Part shown: positions 22,059-32,957 of the stretch, one piece after another
How positions within the stretch are numbered: the stretch's first letter is position 1
Layout of the letters: every line of letters begins with the position of its first letter
Source of the DNA: Adenophora triphylla var. japonica
Taxonomy: Eukaryota; Streptophyta; Magnoliopsida; Asterales; Campanulaceae
Assembly: GCA_022495995.1 (NCBI GenBank)
Contig: JAFEMH010001238.1
Span: 248,001 to 312,000, forward strand
Direction: 5' to 3'
Length of the DNA: 64,000 nt
Program-made: the position numbers and the translations under genes
The notes under the pieces: model-generated
What the model was told of the DNA's origin: nothing
The model's input: the letters and a program-made list of their open reading frames with translations, nothing else
The model's database searches: none

Positions 22059-24490
22059 CTATTGATGTCTTCCTAGGGGCTTCAGCAACTTTTCGGATTT
22101 TGTCCCAAGATACTGTGCCTCTGCAGGGAGGGAGCCTATGGTTTGCCGCAGTTGTTCGAATGTCAGTGCGCAACAATGGTTGCTAGGACTGAGCTCTGTC
22201 TTGTTAACCCTCTGGGAGAGGCTAGAGAGTTCTTGGTTCATGCGAACCGTTTCTCTGATCTCTTCACGGTATACTGCGCTTTTCTCTTTCTTGTTGAGCA
22301 GGCTCATGGCGTTCTTGAGTTGAGATAAGCAGTAGTCATGGATTGCTAAGTTTCCTCCTCTTTTAGCCCAAATCCTCTCTCTTTTAGTCGAGCCTTCGTC
22401 AAGAGCTAGCGCATGCATTTCTTCCCAGGTGAGAATAGCCAATGCTTCGTTAAACCGTATGCGGCAGTCTAGATAAACTTCCATCGGGGAAAGTTTTCTC
22501 TATTGCTTTAACTGAGTGGCAGGTGTGTTGGAAGGTGAGTACACGGCTTCCCGAACATCTGCCCATGTGACTGGCTTTTGTCCCAGTTGATCGTTTCTGT
22601 AAACGAACGCTGTAGTTTGTGGAATCTCCTTTAGCAATTGTTGGAGATGTATTTCCATCTTTCTCTTCTTTTTGAATAGACCTTCCTTCTTTAGTTGGCC
22701 TTTTAGCTTGAGAACGGAAATGATCCATTCCCATACTTCCAGGACCCTTAGGATTCCGGTTTTGTTGATGCCGTGAGTTGCTTGGAAGAGTATGTTTTCA
22801 TTGTCTTCATCGTCGCTTTCACAAAGGGCTTGCTTCTCTCGATGAGATAAGCGATTGTATTCCTCATGCTTCTGGTCTAGGTATTTCATATTTTGTGCCA
22901 TTCCATCTCCTAGGTCATTTGGACAGTTGACCACCCTCCCTTGCTAGAGGGGGTTTGCTGAGAAGTGATGGTAATCCAGGAAGTTGCCGTGGGCAAAACC
23001 TTTGAGGTCGAATTGGTCTAGATTAGCCTCTAGTTGTCTGTCCGAAACTGCTTGTGACGCTTTAAGGGCTTGGTCCCTATGAGTCTTCCGAGCTTTATTT
23101 TTGTCCCAAAGGTAATTTTCTTGCGCAGCTAGTTCCAGGAGGGCTTTCCTTGCGAGAGTTAAGCAGTCTCCGTAGGTGCGCGCTATCTGACTGGTGTCTA
23201 GAACTCTCATTACATCCAAATCTACACATGGAAGAAACACTTGGATTATATTGATGAAGGAAGTCATGCTCGGACATTCCATGTGGCCTTCTTTGATCTC
23301 GATCACCAAGAAGTTTGCCCATATATGTTTGATCAAACTGAAGGGCGTGTTGAATTCTGCGATGCTGATGGTCTCGTGATCTCATTTGAGAGCCAAATCT
23401 ATCAGTGTTAGTAGCTCGCAGGAAGGCTGTCTGGATCTGTGGCCATGATGGCTGGGAATAGGACTGAATCTGAGCATGTTGATGCTGAGGTGATCGTTCC
23501 TTTCTTTGGAAGCTTGATCTGTCTCGCTGGGAGCACTTTCATAGATGTTCTCATGGTGGCTGCTGGAGGCGTTCCCGAGTTTGATCTGGCTTATAGCAAT
23601 GTGAGGAGCTTTGTCTCCTTTATCGATTACTTCAGCCTTGGCGGCGCTCTTGGCTGTGAGTTTGACTGACAGCAAGGGCTGATTACCACTGGGGCTGATA
23701 GTTAGAGATGATGATGAGCCTTGAGCTCTTTTGGCAAGGACCTCATTTACCATGATTAGGCAATCGTCGAGGGTAACTTCCACATCGCATAATCTGACAA
23801 TAAGGACTGGATCCTTAGTCTCGTTGGGGTATCGGGAGAAGATGATATTGACAAAGTCGTTGTCGGTTACATGATCAGAAGGACTCTTTGTCATGTCCAC
23901 CATTTGCTTCCACTCGCCGAATAACTGTCTGTACTGGACATTAAGTTTGATGATCTCCATGGTATTTGAGCCTTCATCATAGGTGACCTCGTCGGAACTG
24001 GTTCATCCCCGAATCTGAGCATGTGTATGTAAGGATCTTCCTACGGATGTGCCGCATCTTTTACACCGAAGAGTTCTAATTCGTTGCCGCCTGACGGTTC
24101 AACCCAGATTAAAGGACGTCTTGTGCCCTGTTGCGAAGCTGGTACTGCTAGAAATACTTCATGTCCTCTACTTGAGCAGTGGGGCTCGTTGGGAAATTCC
24201 ATGTGTAAAATATCCCAGACGACTGCCATGCATTTTTCACGAGTGTGCCGGTGTCTATTGACCTTTATTGTGAAGATTTCTTCATCTGGTGTGGCCAGAG
24301 AGTTTGCTCAAAGGATGCTCACGAACTTTCGATAGGAGATGAGGGGTTTGTGTCCCTGTATCATTGCGGTGTCCAAGGTTTCTTTTCATTCTGGATCCAA
24401 GACTCGGAAACGGCAATTGAACCTGATGAATCTGATTGCTTCAGTCTCCTCCTACTCGAGGGCATTGACGTAGTTGGCACCTCCGGACTC
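22059..24490 (-). pseudogene. Unrecognised coding region between two protease modules
   Basis: Several long minus-strand frames follow one another with frame changes: 24229-24041, 23960-23382 (MEIIKLNVQYRQLFGEWKQM...), 23336-22944 (ANFLVIEIKEGHMECPSMTS...), 22934-22500 (MVNCPNDLGDGMAQNMKYLD...) and 22484-22059 (MEVYLDCRIRFNEALAILTW...). Composition is protein-like (charged, few low-complexity runs) and the frames tile without gaps, about 800 codons in total. Charged helical stretches such as KARKTHRDQALKASQ suggest coiled coil. I recognise no gag, RT, RNase H, integrase or host domain. It may be an extra ORF of this lineage or captured sequence. Confidence 0.55.
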
Positions 24491-24569
24491 TGAGGGATTC
24501 TGATGAGATTTTCCCCGGTTGTCATTTTGTCGGTTTGCATGGGGTAGCACAGGTGCACGGCTGTGGGCG

Positions 24570-25270
24570 TGCTTGGTTGGCATTTTGGCTTCGTTGCCTA
24601 TGAGGAAACTGTATCCTCTGATGGCCTCAAGATCTCCTTGTCATTTTATGAACATGACACACTGATGGAGAGTGGAGGCTATGGCCTTCATGTGGTGTAG
24701 CCATGGGCATTCCAGCAGAGCTGTAAATTCAGACGAAATGTCCATCACTTGGAACTTTACTGGCACCATTTGGGCTTCGAACCAGAGTTCCAGAGTCACT
24801 GTTCCCAGGATGGGACGAGATATGCTGTCGTATGCTTTAATAGTTTAGGCAGATGGGGTCAGATGGCCTTCATCGATGCGTAAGGCTCGCATCATGCTGA
24901 GGGGAAGGACGTTGACTGCTGATCCGTTGTCTACCAGGACTTCAGGGAGGGAGATAGTGTTGAGCCGAACAGTGATGTGTAGAGCTTCATTGTGTTCTTT
25001 AACCCCTTTTGGCAGGTCTTCATCACAGAAGGTGAGCATGCTGCCGTACAGTCTGGAATCATAGATCTGATCTCTTTCTGGAGAGGGAGAGTCATCAAGC
25101 CATCCATTTCCTGTCTTCCTCTTGAGAGGCAAAGGTTTTGGTAGTGCCTCGAGATTGTACTGAGGTTGCTTGTGGCAGTGGCCTCCCTTTGTCAGCACGT
25201 TGATTGAGTGCGAGTGCCAGGTTGGCTTTGACTTTCCTTTGCCAGCCCGTGCTCTGAAGTTGGGCAAGTT
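24570..25270 (-). pseudogene. Tat/Ogre protease module 1 and linker towards RT
   Basis: The minus frame 25267-24845 reads SHSINVLTKGGHCHKQPQYN, then FCDEDLPKGVKEHNEALHIT and VLVDNGSAVNVLPLSMMRAL (aspartic protease, D-N-G-S). After a stop near 24846 the frame continues with AYDSISRPILGTVTLELWFE, LLECPWLHHMKAIASTLHQC and YSFLIGNEAKMP, the conserved stretch that normally leads into RT. Here it leads into the unrecognised region instead. Confidence 0.75.
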
Positions 25271-25285
25271 GAGCCTTGATTGATC

Positions 25286-25972
25286 CTACGGGGGATTAGG
25301 CTTCTGGCTGGTAGTAAGGTTGCCAAGATTTGAGATCTTCTTGTGTCCTGAGGCCTGAACTTTGGTGTCAGCAGGATATTTCAGCTTTTCCACCCCTGTC
25401 TGTTCTGAAGCTGTGTTGCTTGAAGGAAGGGAAGACTTGCTGGAGTAGAGTACATAGTAGTCAAACCTCCCGAATGGCTCTCTGAGTGTACCCACGCTTG
25501 TGTCTCCGGCTTCATATCTTTCTTTCAATTTTTGTTGAGAAGACTGTTTCTTCTTCTTTCTGGGAGAATCACCCCTGATCATGTCCTGGAACTCTTATTC
25601 AAGGCATTCTGAGCAGTCATATACATTGTACCAGATGTGGACGTCTGATGAGGGCTTGACTAGAAGAGGCGAAGGAACTGGCTCTGTGGCAATCTTCTTG
25701 GGCACCCACTCGATGGAGTTTACACTGTTGTTCAGAAAAGGGTTTTCGACTGTATTAAGTCCACGGGGATGCTTCAACTTTCCTTCTTCTATCAGATTCA
25801 TGATCTCATACCGTAACCCGAGGCAGTTGTCAGTTGTGTGCCCATGGTATTGGTGGAAGGTGCAGTACTTGCTTTTGTCGGCATTGGCTGCAGGATTCTT
25901 CGATTTGTAGTTTTCAACAGGCTTGAGGAGGCCTTCCTTGACTAGTCCCTCCAGCATTTTACTCAGAGGCAT
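25286..25972 (-). pseudogene. Tat/Ogre gag C-terminal region with Cys/His motif
   Basis: MPLSKMLEGLVKEGLLKPVE, then KYCTFHQYHGHTTDNCLGLR (about 25867-25808), the C-x2-H...H-x4-C zinc-knuckle-like motif typical of Tat/Ogre gag, followed by YEIMNLIEEGKL. A stop near 25595 separates it from a Lys/Gln/Ser-rich linker (25582-25286) leading to the protease. Confidence 0.75.
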
Positions 25973-27194
25973 ATCCAGCTTGTTGAAGCATATGGAAGGT
26001 TTCTTCTTGGAGGAGTCGTTGCTTTGCAGGGATGGGCCTCTATTGCTTGACTACTGTCCCTAATAGATGTAGTTGACAGAAGTATCTTTCCCTTTGTCGG
26101 GGGTCGGTACATGATTGAATGCAGTTGTTAATCCGCCGTATCTGTAAGACGGAACTGTAGCCAGCTTCTCTTTGAGGTCCTTCTCTAACTGTGAGCCCGC
26201 ATTGACCATGGCTCGGAGATCCGGGAAGAAGTGATGGCTGATGAGTGTTCTGATGGATGGCCTTAAGAAGGACATGGAAATCCACATCTGTTCGTCTTTG
26301 GAGAGTGGCTCCATGATTTCAGAGAGTTTCCAACTCCACCTTTTGTAGAATTCTCCAACACTTTCGTCTGCTTTCTATTCGGTGGTGATTAAGTCTTCAC
26401 GACTTGTCTCCCATTCTAGGTTGGATCGGTAACGCTCCAGGAAGATGTTGCTGATCTGATCCTGTATGGGCGATCCGAGCTTGACCCTTAGGAACCACCG
26501 TAATGCTGAACTCTTGAGAGTGTGCTGAAAATGGTCGGCCATTTGCTGGAGGGTTGCTCATTTTGCTCTCATGCCGAGAACGTAAGTGTCAACATGTGTC
26601 TGAGGGCATTCGGTCCCATCGAATCTGTCCATTTCTGGCATTCTGAACTTGGCAGGGAGAGGCATGACCATTTCCGGATCTGTAGATCTGAGTGTTTCTT
26701 TCTTTAAGCTGCCCATGCTGTCTTTTAGATCCTTCATTTGTTCGACCATCCAGGCCAGGGTTGGGTCCGGTGGTGGACTTTGAGGCTCGGTGTCGGGTGC
26801 TGCTATTAGAGAAGCAGTAATTAAAGGTGGAAGGGTTGATATATGTGGATATATGGGGGCATTTTCTGGGTTGTATCGGGGTTTTGTTCCGGTGTTTTGA
26901 GGTTCGTGTGTAGGCAACGGATTGAACCCGAGAGGATACAGGAAGATGTTGGGATATGTTTGAGATGGTCCAGCGTTGCGCTGGTTGTATTGAGTGATGG
27001 GGGTAGAACCGGCTTAGCCGTATATGATGGGGGTGCCTTGAGAGGTGGCAATATGAAGCCTTGCTCTTCTTTTTCGCAACTAACCTAGGGCTTGAATCAG
27101 TGGATCCCGGCACTACGTTTATAAGCCCCTCATTTTTCACCTGTAAATCGTCTTCCCGGGCCGGACAATCCCGAGTGAGGGTCCTATAAGGCAA
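25973..27194 (-). pseudogene. Tat/Ogre gag, N-terminal and capsid region
   Basis: The frames contain a Pro-rich N-terminus (PPSYTAKPVLPPSLNTTSAT), then MVEQMKDLKDSMGSLKKETL and PLPAKFRMPEMDRFDGTECP (near 26640), the conserved start of the Tat-type capsid. Next come a W-x-x-L-region with MEPLSKDEQMWISMSFLRPS and LEKDLKEKLATVPSYRYGG (26314-26100). Several stops and frame changes occur (near 26380, 26558 and 26060). It lies about 0.9 kb inside the primer-binding site. Confidence 0.7.
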
Positions 27195-28111
27195 GCGAGT
27201 TCCACCGACAAAGGGAAAAGTGAACTTAAGGCTAGCTGGTCATGTAAACTTTCAACGTATGTGACATACGGGTCACAGTCGAAGTCAACATCCTTAAGTT
27301 AAGGCAGAAATCGTGCCGAAATTTCGGCATGACCTCTCTTGACTCGCTTGCGCGAGGGGCCTTAGCTTTTGGCGTTGGCCAAGTTGTGGCTGGCATGGTG
27401 CATACGTTGAGGGTTTGATGACACTTTGTCACATTGAACCTTCGGGTATTTTTTTAGCGCTGTTCTTCGTCAAAGTCAAGGCTGAAAAGCTAAGACTTCG
27501 GGTCGACAACAACCTTTGATCTAAACTTTTAAGTTTGACTTGTGAGGGAGATCGGCGTAAAAGCATACACTTAAGCTTTATGACACGAACTAAGCCAAAA
27601 ACCAACCAAGGTCTTGGACGAAGTGTGACACAAAGAGTGCATGGATTACACGGGCTAGGATGGGCTGTATGGGATGACCCCATGCGCGCTCGAAAGGCAT
27701 AGGAAGGCCAATCAAACTGCAGCTGAACGGTCACCCCGGGTTGAGGGTTCTAGTGTGCAGTGTACCGAGGCAGCAAGTGCGCGTAGCTTGCGGTGTACCA
27801 AGCCAGCAGTGCGAGTAGTGTGTGGTCACTAAATTCTTTTTTTTTGAGTAAAATAGAGATTTTCAGAATGAGTCTTAAAGAATTTATGCGCAATTCAGAA
27901 TATTGCAAGAAAATCAATTATGAACGGAATATGCATGAACATGTTATGATTTTGAAAGAGATGAAGATGTGACATCTTTTTTTTCGAAAAGAAAAGGTAG
28001 CAGCACGAAGTACGGAGAAAACACACACGCTTTCAAAAACGAGTAAGGGTAAACGAAAGTTTGACCCACAGAATATTTTTAAAATGAAGGAGATTTGAAA
28101 AACACGGTTCA
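27195..28111 (-). other. Tat/Ogre 5' leader
   Basis: Leader between the primer-binding site (28112-28132) and gag, with no convincing ORF. It includes a short imperfect duplication around 27750-27815 (GTGCAGTGTACCGAGGCAGC / GCGGTGTACCAAGCCAGCAG). Confidence 0.5.
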
Positions 28112-28132
28112 GTCCCCAGCGGAGTCGCCAAC
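28112..28132 (-). promoter_or_regulatory. Primer-binding site of the Tat/Ogre element
   Basis: The minus strand reads GTTGGCGACTCCGCTGGGGA directly after the CA that ends the LTR. This is the TGGCGACTCCGCTGGGGA-type site common in plant Tat/Ogre elements, probably complementary to a tRNA-Arg; the tRNA assignment is from memory. Confidence 0.75.
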
Positions 28133-28510
28133 TGAAATTACCCGGATCGCGCGCGGAACGTGGCGAGCGGCTTTTGCACTAGACTTCGCTGAAAAGAGAG
28201 AGAGTCGCCACGCTGTTTTGTATTATGAGCCTAAACTTTGAAAAAGGCTAGTTTGAAAAAGGAGGTCGTTTTGATTGGTAGCTAAAACTTGGGAAAGAGG
28301 CTTTTGAAAAGGAGGTCATTTTGATTGGTAGCCAAAACTTGGGAAAAGGTTTTTGAAAAGGAGGTTGTTTTGATTGGTAGCCAAATTTTAGGAAAAGGCT
28401 TTTTTGAACAGAGATTGTTAGGTTCGGAGGTCAGGTTACGTTTCGGGAAGAGTATATGGAGATCACCTGAAATGCCTCGCATGACGTGTCTTTCTACCTT
28501 TCTCGAAAAG

Positions 28511-28541
<31 letters not shown>

Positions 28542-28559
28542 TCGTGTTGCTTTTGAAAA

Positions 28560-28985
28560 TGAGCTTGAATGACAAGCTTTAATCTTGGTTTGAATGACAA
28601 ACGTTGATTTTGGAAAAGAGCGTTTGAATGACAAACGTCGATTTTGAGTTTGAAAAGGAGTTCGAATGACGAACTGGAATCTTTAGTTTGAATGACAAAC
28701 GTTAATTTTGGAAAAGAGCGTTTGAATGATAAATGTCGATTTTGAGTTTGAAATGAGCGTTTGAATGACAAACGTCGATTTTGAGTCAAAAATGAGCATT
28801 TGAATGACAAACGTCGATTTTGAGTTGGAAATGAGCGTTTGAATGACAAACATCGATTTTGAGTTGAAAATGAGCGTTTGAATGACAAACGTCGATTTTG
28901 AGTTTGAAATGAGCGTTTGAATGACAAATGTCGATTTTGAGTCGAAAATGAGCGTTTGAATGACAAACGTCGATTTTGAGTCGGG
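28560..28985. repeat. Minisatellite of about 39 bp with a stem-AATGA-stem dyad in each unit
   Basis: About a dozen units of the type GAGCGTTTGAATGACAAACG plus TCGATTTTGAGTTGAAAAT. Each unit holds an inverted repeat around the 5-base loop AATGA. The stem is CGTTTG/CAAACG in most units, AGCTTG/CAAGCT at 28562-28578 and AGTTCG/CGAACT at 28659-28675. Confidence 0.9.
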
Positions 28986-29035
28986 CATTACGATGTTACC
29001 CATTTTGATGAAAATGATGGCAAATAAGATCCGAT

Positions 29036-29312
29036 CAATGAGTCATTTTGTGACTCAGACATTTGAAAGTAAATACTATCAACAAACCAAACGGCTTGGA
29101 CTTGTAAATGACAATATTGAAAGTGAGGTATCAACGGATCGAACGATCCGGACGGTAAAAGTACGATCGACGAGCCAAACGACTCGGATTTGTAAAGAGT
29201 GTAAAGTAAGTGCAATATCAACGGATCAAACGATCCGGACTTGTAAATGACGATCACGAATCAAATGGTTCGGACGGTAAAAGTGCAAATCAACGGATCG
29301 AACGATCCAGAC
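29036..29312. repeat. Array of small dyads with AAAC/GAAC loops
   Basis: Units of about 35-45 bp share ATCAACG...CGGAC(T/G)(T/G)GTAAA. The core is an inverted repeat of variable sequence: GAGTCA/TGACTC (29040-29056), GGATC-GAAC-GATCC (29136-29149), GAGCC-AAAC-GACTC (29172-29185), GGATC-AAAC-GATCC (29223-29236), GGATC-GAAC-GATCC (29295-29308). Confidence 0.85.
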
Positions 29313-29677
29313 GGTAAATGACATAAAAGTAAAAACGGGACTCGAACGCCGTTTTAACCCTAAATTACTTCTCTCGAGGGAGAGAAGATGATAGAGGACT
29401 AAAACGTATCAAATCCCTTATACGGCATTTAGTCTACATTTTGGAAACTATTTTCGGATCGAAAGTAGCGTATGACGCGTAAAATGAGGTGAAGCGGAGT
29501 TTAGAGAGTGAGAGTATTACCAATGGCTAGGTGTTGAGTATTTGGCTCGGGAGGATGTATATGGGATACGAAAAGGTGTTTGAGAGGTGCTTCGGAAGTG
29601 TTTGGCTCGTGTTTGGTTGGAAAACGTGGTTTTCACGCAAATGGGTTTTGACCCCATTTACTGAAGGGGAGGGGCTG

Positions 29678-29685
29678 TATTTATA
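29678..29685 (-). promoter_or_regulatory. TATA box of LTR family A
   Basis: The minus strand reads CCCCCTATAAATACAGCCCC, a canonical TATAAATA in GC-rich context. Both hairpin arrays lie downstream of it on the minus strand and would be transcribed. Confidence 0.7.
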
Positions 29686-30185
29686 GGGGGTGAAATGGGA
29701 AAACAGGCCGTCCGGTCCTTTCTTCAGTTTGAGGGACTTTTGAGATATTTTGAGAATTGCAGAGGATTGTTGATTAATCCTAAAGAACAGGCCGGCCGGC
29801 CAGTCACTCAATTTCAGGGGTATTTTTGTCTTTTCACCCTTAAATCGGATTGATGGAGGTGTGGGGAGGCTTGCATGTGTGCCACGTGTCCTAGCTTAGT
29901 TACTAAGATTGGGTTTTTGCTTCGTTAATCCCGGTTTTGACTGTTTTCTAAATAACTGTTCGGATAAATATCCGGAACAGTCCCGGAAAGTCCCGGAAAT
30001 TGCGTATTTCGGGGAAAGTGATATTTTCATGTGTACAAACGTGGGATGAATATACTTTGGAATTTGGATGCACGAAACAGTCCTGGGAAGTCTTGTTAAT
30101 CTTTGGAAGGAGAAGTTAACGAATTCTCGTTAACTTGGGAAGTGGCAGTTAACGGATTATAACGATCCGGATTTGGGTACTTACA

Positions 30186-30380
30186 GATGGACCGGCAGGG
30201 CTTCGGAATGCTTCGGGATGGCTCGGGAGCACCTCGGGATGGACCGACAGGGCTTCGGGATGCTTCAGGAGCACCTCGGGACGGCTCGGAGCGCCTCGGG
30301 TTGGATCGGCAGGGCTTCGGGATGCTTCGGGAGTGCCTCGGGATGGCTCGAGAGCGCCTTGGGATGGCTCTAGAGGCCTC
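30186..30380. repeat. Imperfect tandem repeat rich in CTTCGGGATG and CCTCGGGA
   Basis: Roughly three units of about 60 bp built from CGGCAGGGCTTCGGGATGC, TTCGGGAGCACCTCGGGATG and GGCTCGG, in the transcribed half of LTR B. The counterpart around 38110-38330 has related CCCGAG-rich text. Confidence 0.6.
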
Positions 30381-30837
30381 GGGGGCCGTAAGAGGCCGGG
30401 AAGGCTTAAAGAGGAGCCAGAGGCTGGGGGAGAGAGGAGAGAGGAGAGAGGAGAGAAGGGAGGTAGGAAAAATATGAGAGGGGGAGCCCTCTATTTATAA
30501 GCTTAGAAAATCTGCAATATGGTCCATACGGACTCCTATGTTATTACCACTTTTTTGGTTTTCCCGAATTTGAAAGAATATTTTGGACTTTAAGAGGATT
30601 TTTTCATAATAATTTTCACTCTGCAAAGTGGTCCGTACGGACCACTATGTCAAGTAGCTTTTTTTTGTAATTCCTACAAAGTCATTCTGTCCCATTTTAT
30701 CCCTGAAAGGTCCTCCTTGGTTTGACTGGTGGTTTTGGACTTTTTGAAGGTTACGAGTCCTCGGGATCACATGTGCATGAGTCCTCATTGTTTCCCGTAT
30801 GCTCGGATGGAGAGCGGTCCGGATTGGGGTACTTACA
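30186..30837 (-). repeat. LTR family B, partial copy (U3 side)
   Basis: Ends GGATTGGGGTACTTACA at 30837 and is related (inverted) to 37576-38300, the start of the solo LTR at 37576-41051. Shared features are the TATA box (TATAAATA complement at 30492-30499) inside GGGGAGCCCTCTATTTATA, and the palindrome GGTCCGTACGGACC (30630-30643, plus a degenerate copy at 30521-30534). Its other end is lost; LTR A abuts it at 30185, so the Tat element probably inserted into it. Confidence 0.75.
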
Positions 30838-32401
30838 GTTGGTTGTTGTTAGGTATTTAGAGTGTTGATGTAGGATCGTGTTGAATCCCTAAAATCACGG
30901 GAATAATGTTAGCGTAACTGACTCCGATAAAGTAGGAGGCGGTTACAAATAACGACGTGGGACGTGGGTTGGCGCACGTGTTGGTAGGTCGAAGTCGATT
31001 AATGGTCAAGGGCGACCTGACTTTGTGCTTTGGCTTGATAGCAATTGTACAAGTATATGATCCTATGTCAGACGAAGCTAGGTCAGGACCATGGATGGTC
31101 GGACATTGAGCTAGGTCGACTGACTGATCGATGCTGGGCTGTTGGTATCGTAGCAATTGGGCCGACCCATTCAATAATTGAGTCTTGGTGATGTCTGAAA
31201 TGTTGGGCTTCATTCGTTGGGCCTGGCCCGTCACTTTTATTACGTTCAGATCCATTTCATCAATCATGTGCAAGTCACATGAGACTTAACTGATTTTTCT
31301 AACGAAATCCGTCAAAAAGCCCTATTTTGCAAACAAAGTGACAAGTCAAGCCCTATTTTGCTAAATTTTAGACATCAAGCCCCAAACTCGTATCATTTCG
31401 TGGACGTTAGGCCTAATTTTTATAATTTACCCTAAAAAATATTGTTACCACAGGCCCTATTTCACTAAATTTTGAACGTTAGACTCTAAACTGGTACCAC
31501 CCCGTGGAGTTTAGACCTTATTTTGTAATTTATCCTTGTGAGAATGTGACAATTGACATTCTTTGCTTCTTTTTAATTTCGAGTGACCATCAATATTATT
31601 TCATGAAAAACATAGATAAACCAATTTTATTCAGATTTCGTGGGTTCGAGGGTTAAGTTATAATATTAGAAGGTTAAGGATAAGTAAATCAACCTAACCT
31701 TATGGTTGGTCTTGCCTTTAGGTATTAATTAAATTAAGCAAAATTCATGTAAATCGTAAAAAATCAGTTTTTAGTTAATTAAGGGATGTCAGATCATATG
31801 CTTCGAGACCATCTCTATGATTTGGAGAGGCTATAGGCCGATCCTAGGATTTGATGGAATTCCACTACTTTAAAAATCAAATAGAATAGGTTGCGAAGAA
31901 GAACAAAAATAAATGACGTTTACCTTGTAATTTGAGAGCTTTCAATGGATAGCCAAGACAAAGGCTTGAATTTCGATTTTCAAACTTCTTGATGTCTTGG
32001 TCAAATTTTAGGAGAGATGTGGGTGTTTTGTGTGTTAATTCAGGGAGAGAACGCAACGAAATGAGAGTAAGAGGTGTAGAGAACGCATAGTGTATAAATC
32101 AAGGGAGTCTGCCTTATACTTCTAGATAAGGATTACTTGTCCAGCAAGATTAAGAATCACAACTAAGGAAGGAATCAACCACTTTAATGTGAGAGATACT
32201 GGTCTAGAAGGTTTTAGGATGTTCACAATTCAGTAAAATCTCGGATTTGAAAGGAGTTGTCGACAAGAAAGAAATCAAAGTCGAAAACGAAATGAAATCA
32301 AAATACGAGACTAGAGTAGTGTAATCATGTAATAATGTATTTATAATTGGGTGTCTACAACAATAGCGCCTTGTAATACTCCAGCCCTGTAGGGCCTTGT
32401 T
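30838..32401. other. Unassigned non-coding DNA
   Basis: No recognisable gene or element end. A 138-codon minus-strand frame (31273-30857, MHMIDEMDLNVIKVTGQAQR...) has no family I recognise and is likely chance. At 31300-31560 there are two loosely repeated blocks with AAGCCCTATTTTGC / AGGCCCTATTTCAC and AACTCGTATCATTTCGTGGA / AACTGGTACCACCCCGTGGA, suggesting an old duplication. Confidence 0.4.
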
Positions 32402-32919
32402 CAGCACGCTATCGCTTTGTACTTGAACATTGGCTCGAGGCATTGTCTCTACCCTTTCTTACACTTATCATGAAAATGCAGGGTCACTTTACGTCCTTAA
32501 ACATATAAACCATATTTCGACTAACCTAGCCTCCTCCGTCACTTGGTACCAACAAGGGGTAGTATATGAATTTTAACATGTTGTCCATCGACTATGCCTT
32601 CCAGCCTGATCTTAGGCCCTGACTCACCCTCCGTGGACGAACCTTGTGGAGGAACCCTTATGTTTTTGGGGCATTGGATTCTCGCCAATGTTTACGTTAC
32701 TTAATACGACATTCTCGCTTTCGCTTTGTCTACTCCCACTCGCGCGGGGGCTTCCCTCCAGACGAAATGCTCCCCTACCGATGCATTTTTTGCATCCCAT
32801 AGCTTTGGCAGATCGGTTTGCCCGTTCATCTTCGGCGCAAGAGCGCTTGATCATTGAGCTATTATGCACTCTTTCAAAGGTGGCTACTTCTAGGCAAACC
32901 TTCTAGCTGCCTCTGCACC
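32402..32919 (-). pseudogene. Plastid 23S rRNA fragment in nuclear DNA (NUPT)
   Basis: The minus strand matches the middle of plastid 23S rRNA. Recognisable blocks are GAGTGCATAATAGCTCAATG (near 32860), CTTGCGCCGAAGATGAACGG, ATGCATCGGTAGGGGAGCAT (near 32775), ATTGGCGAGAATCCAATGCC and CGGAGGGTGAGTCAGGGCCT (near 32615). About 520 bp of the rRNA is covered, with many substitutions relative to a working gene (for example CAATGATCAAGCGC where CACTGATCGAGCGC is usual), mostly C-to-T or G-to-A changes. It is an old transfer from the plastid. No neighbouring plastid gene is present. Confidence 0.85.
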
Positions 32920-32957
32920 GAAGCTCTGGAAACTTGTATAATAGTTGTTGTAAAATA

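Larger units (their letters stand above)
21451..30185 (-). mobile_element. Tat/Ogre-type Ty3/gypsy retrotransposon, 3'-truncated
   Basis: On the minus strand: a 2.05-kb LTR (28133-30185, TG...CA), a primer-binding site directly inside it, a leader, gag (about 27190-25975), a Cys/His motif, protease (25267-24600), about 800 codons of unrecognised coding sequence, and a second protease-type module (22060-21451). RT, RNase H, integrase and the 3' LTR are missing, since similarity ends at the junction with viral DNA near 21450. Protease motifs of the HNEALHITV...DNGSALNVLP type and the long LTR place it with non-chromovirus Tat/Ogre elements. All frames carry stops. Confidence 0.8.
28133..30185 (-). 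repeat. LTR family A, 5' LTR of the Tat/Ogre element (2053 bp)
   Basis: On the plus strand it starts TGAAATTACCCGGATCG and ends GATTTGGGTACTTACA. On the minus strand that is TGTAAGTACCC...GGTAATTTCA followed by the primer site, so the element runs on the minus strand. A TATA box is at 29678-29685 (minus). It contains a GT microsatellite (28505-28540), a hairpin-rich minisatellite (28560-28985) and a second array of small dyads (29040-29310). It is related throughout to the solo LTR at 38631-40610. It abuts part of LTR family B at 30186. Confidence 0.85.

Noticed and set aside
28510..28540. GT run and the Ser/Thr/His-rich frames around the 28.5-29.0 kb repeats as a protein with 13-residue repeats
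   Set aside because: The repeated FVIQTLIFDSKST-like frames are translations of the LTR minisatellite in two frames; a DNA or RNA role explains them better.
30857..31273. 138-codon minus-strand frame as a gene
   Set aside because: No recognisable domain, no splice context and no similarity I can name; moderately long frames are expected by chance in this GC range.
32624..32906. Two opposing 80-codon frames
   Set aside because: They lie within the plastid 23S rRNA fragment and are not proteins.
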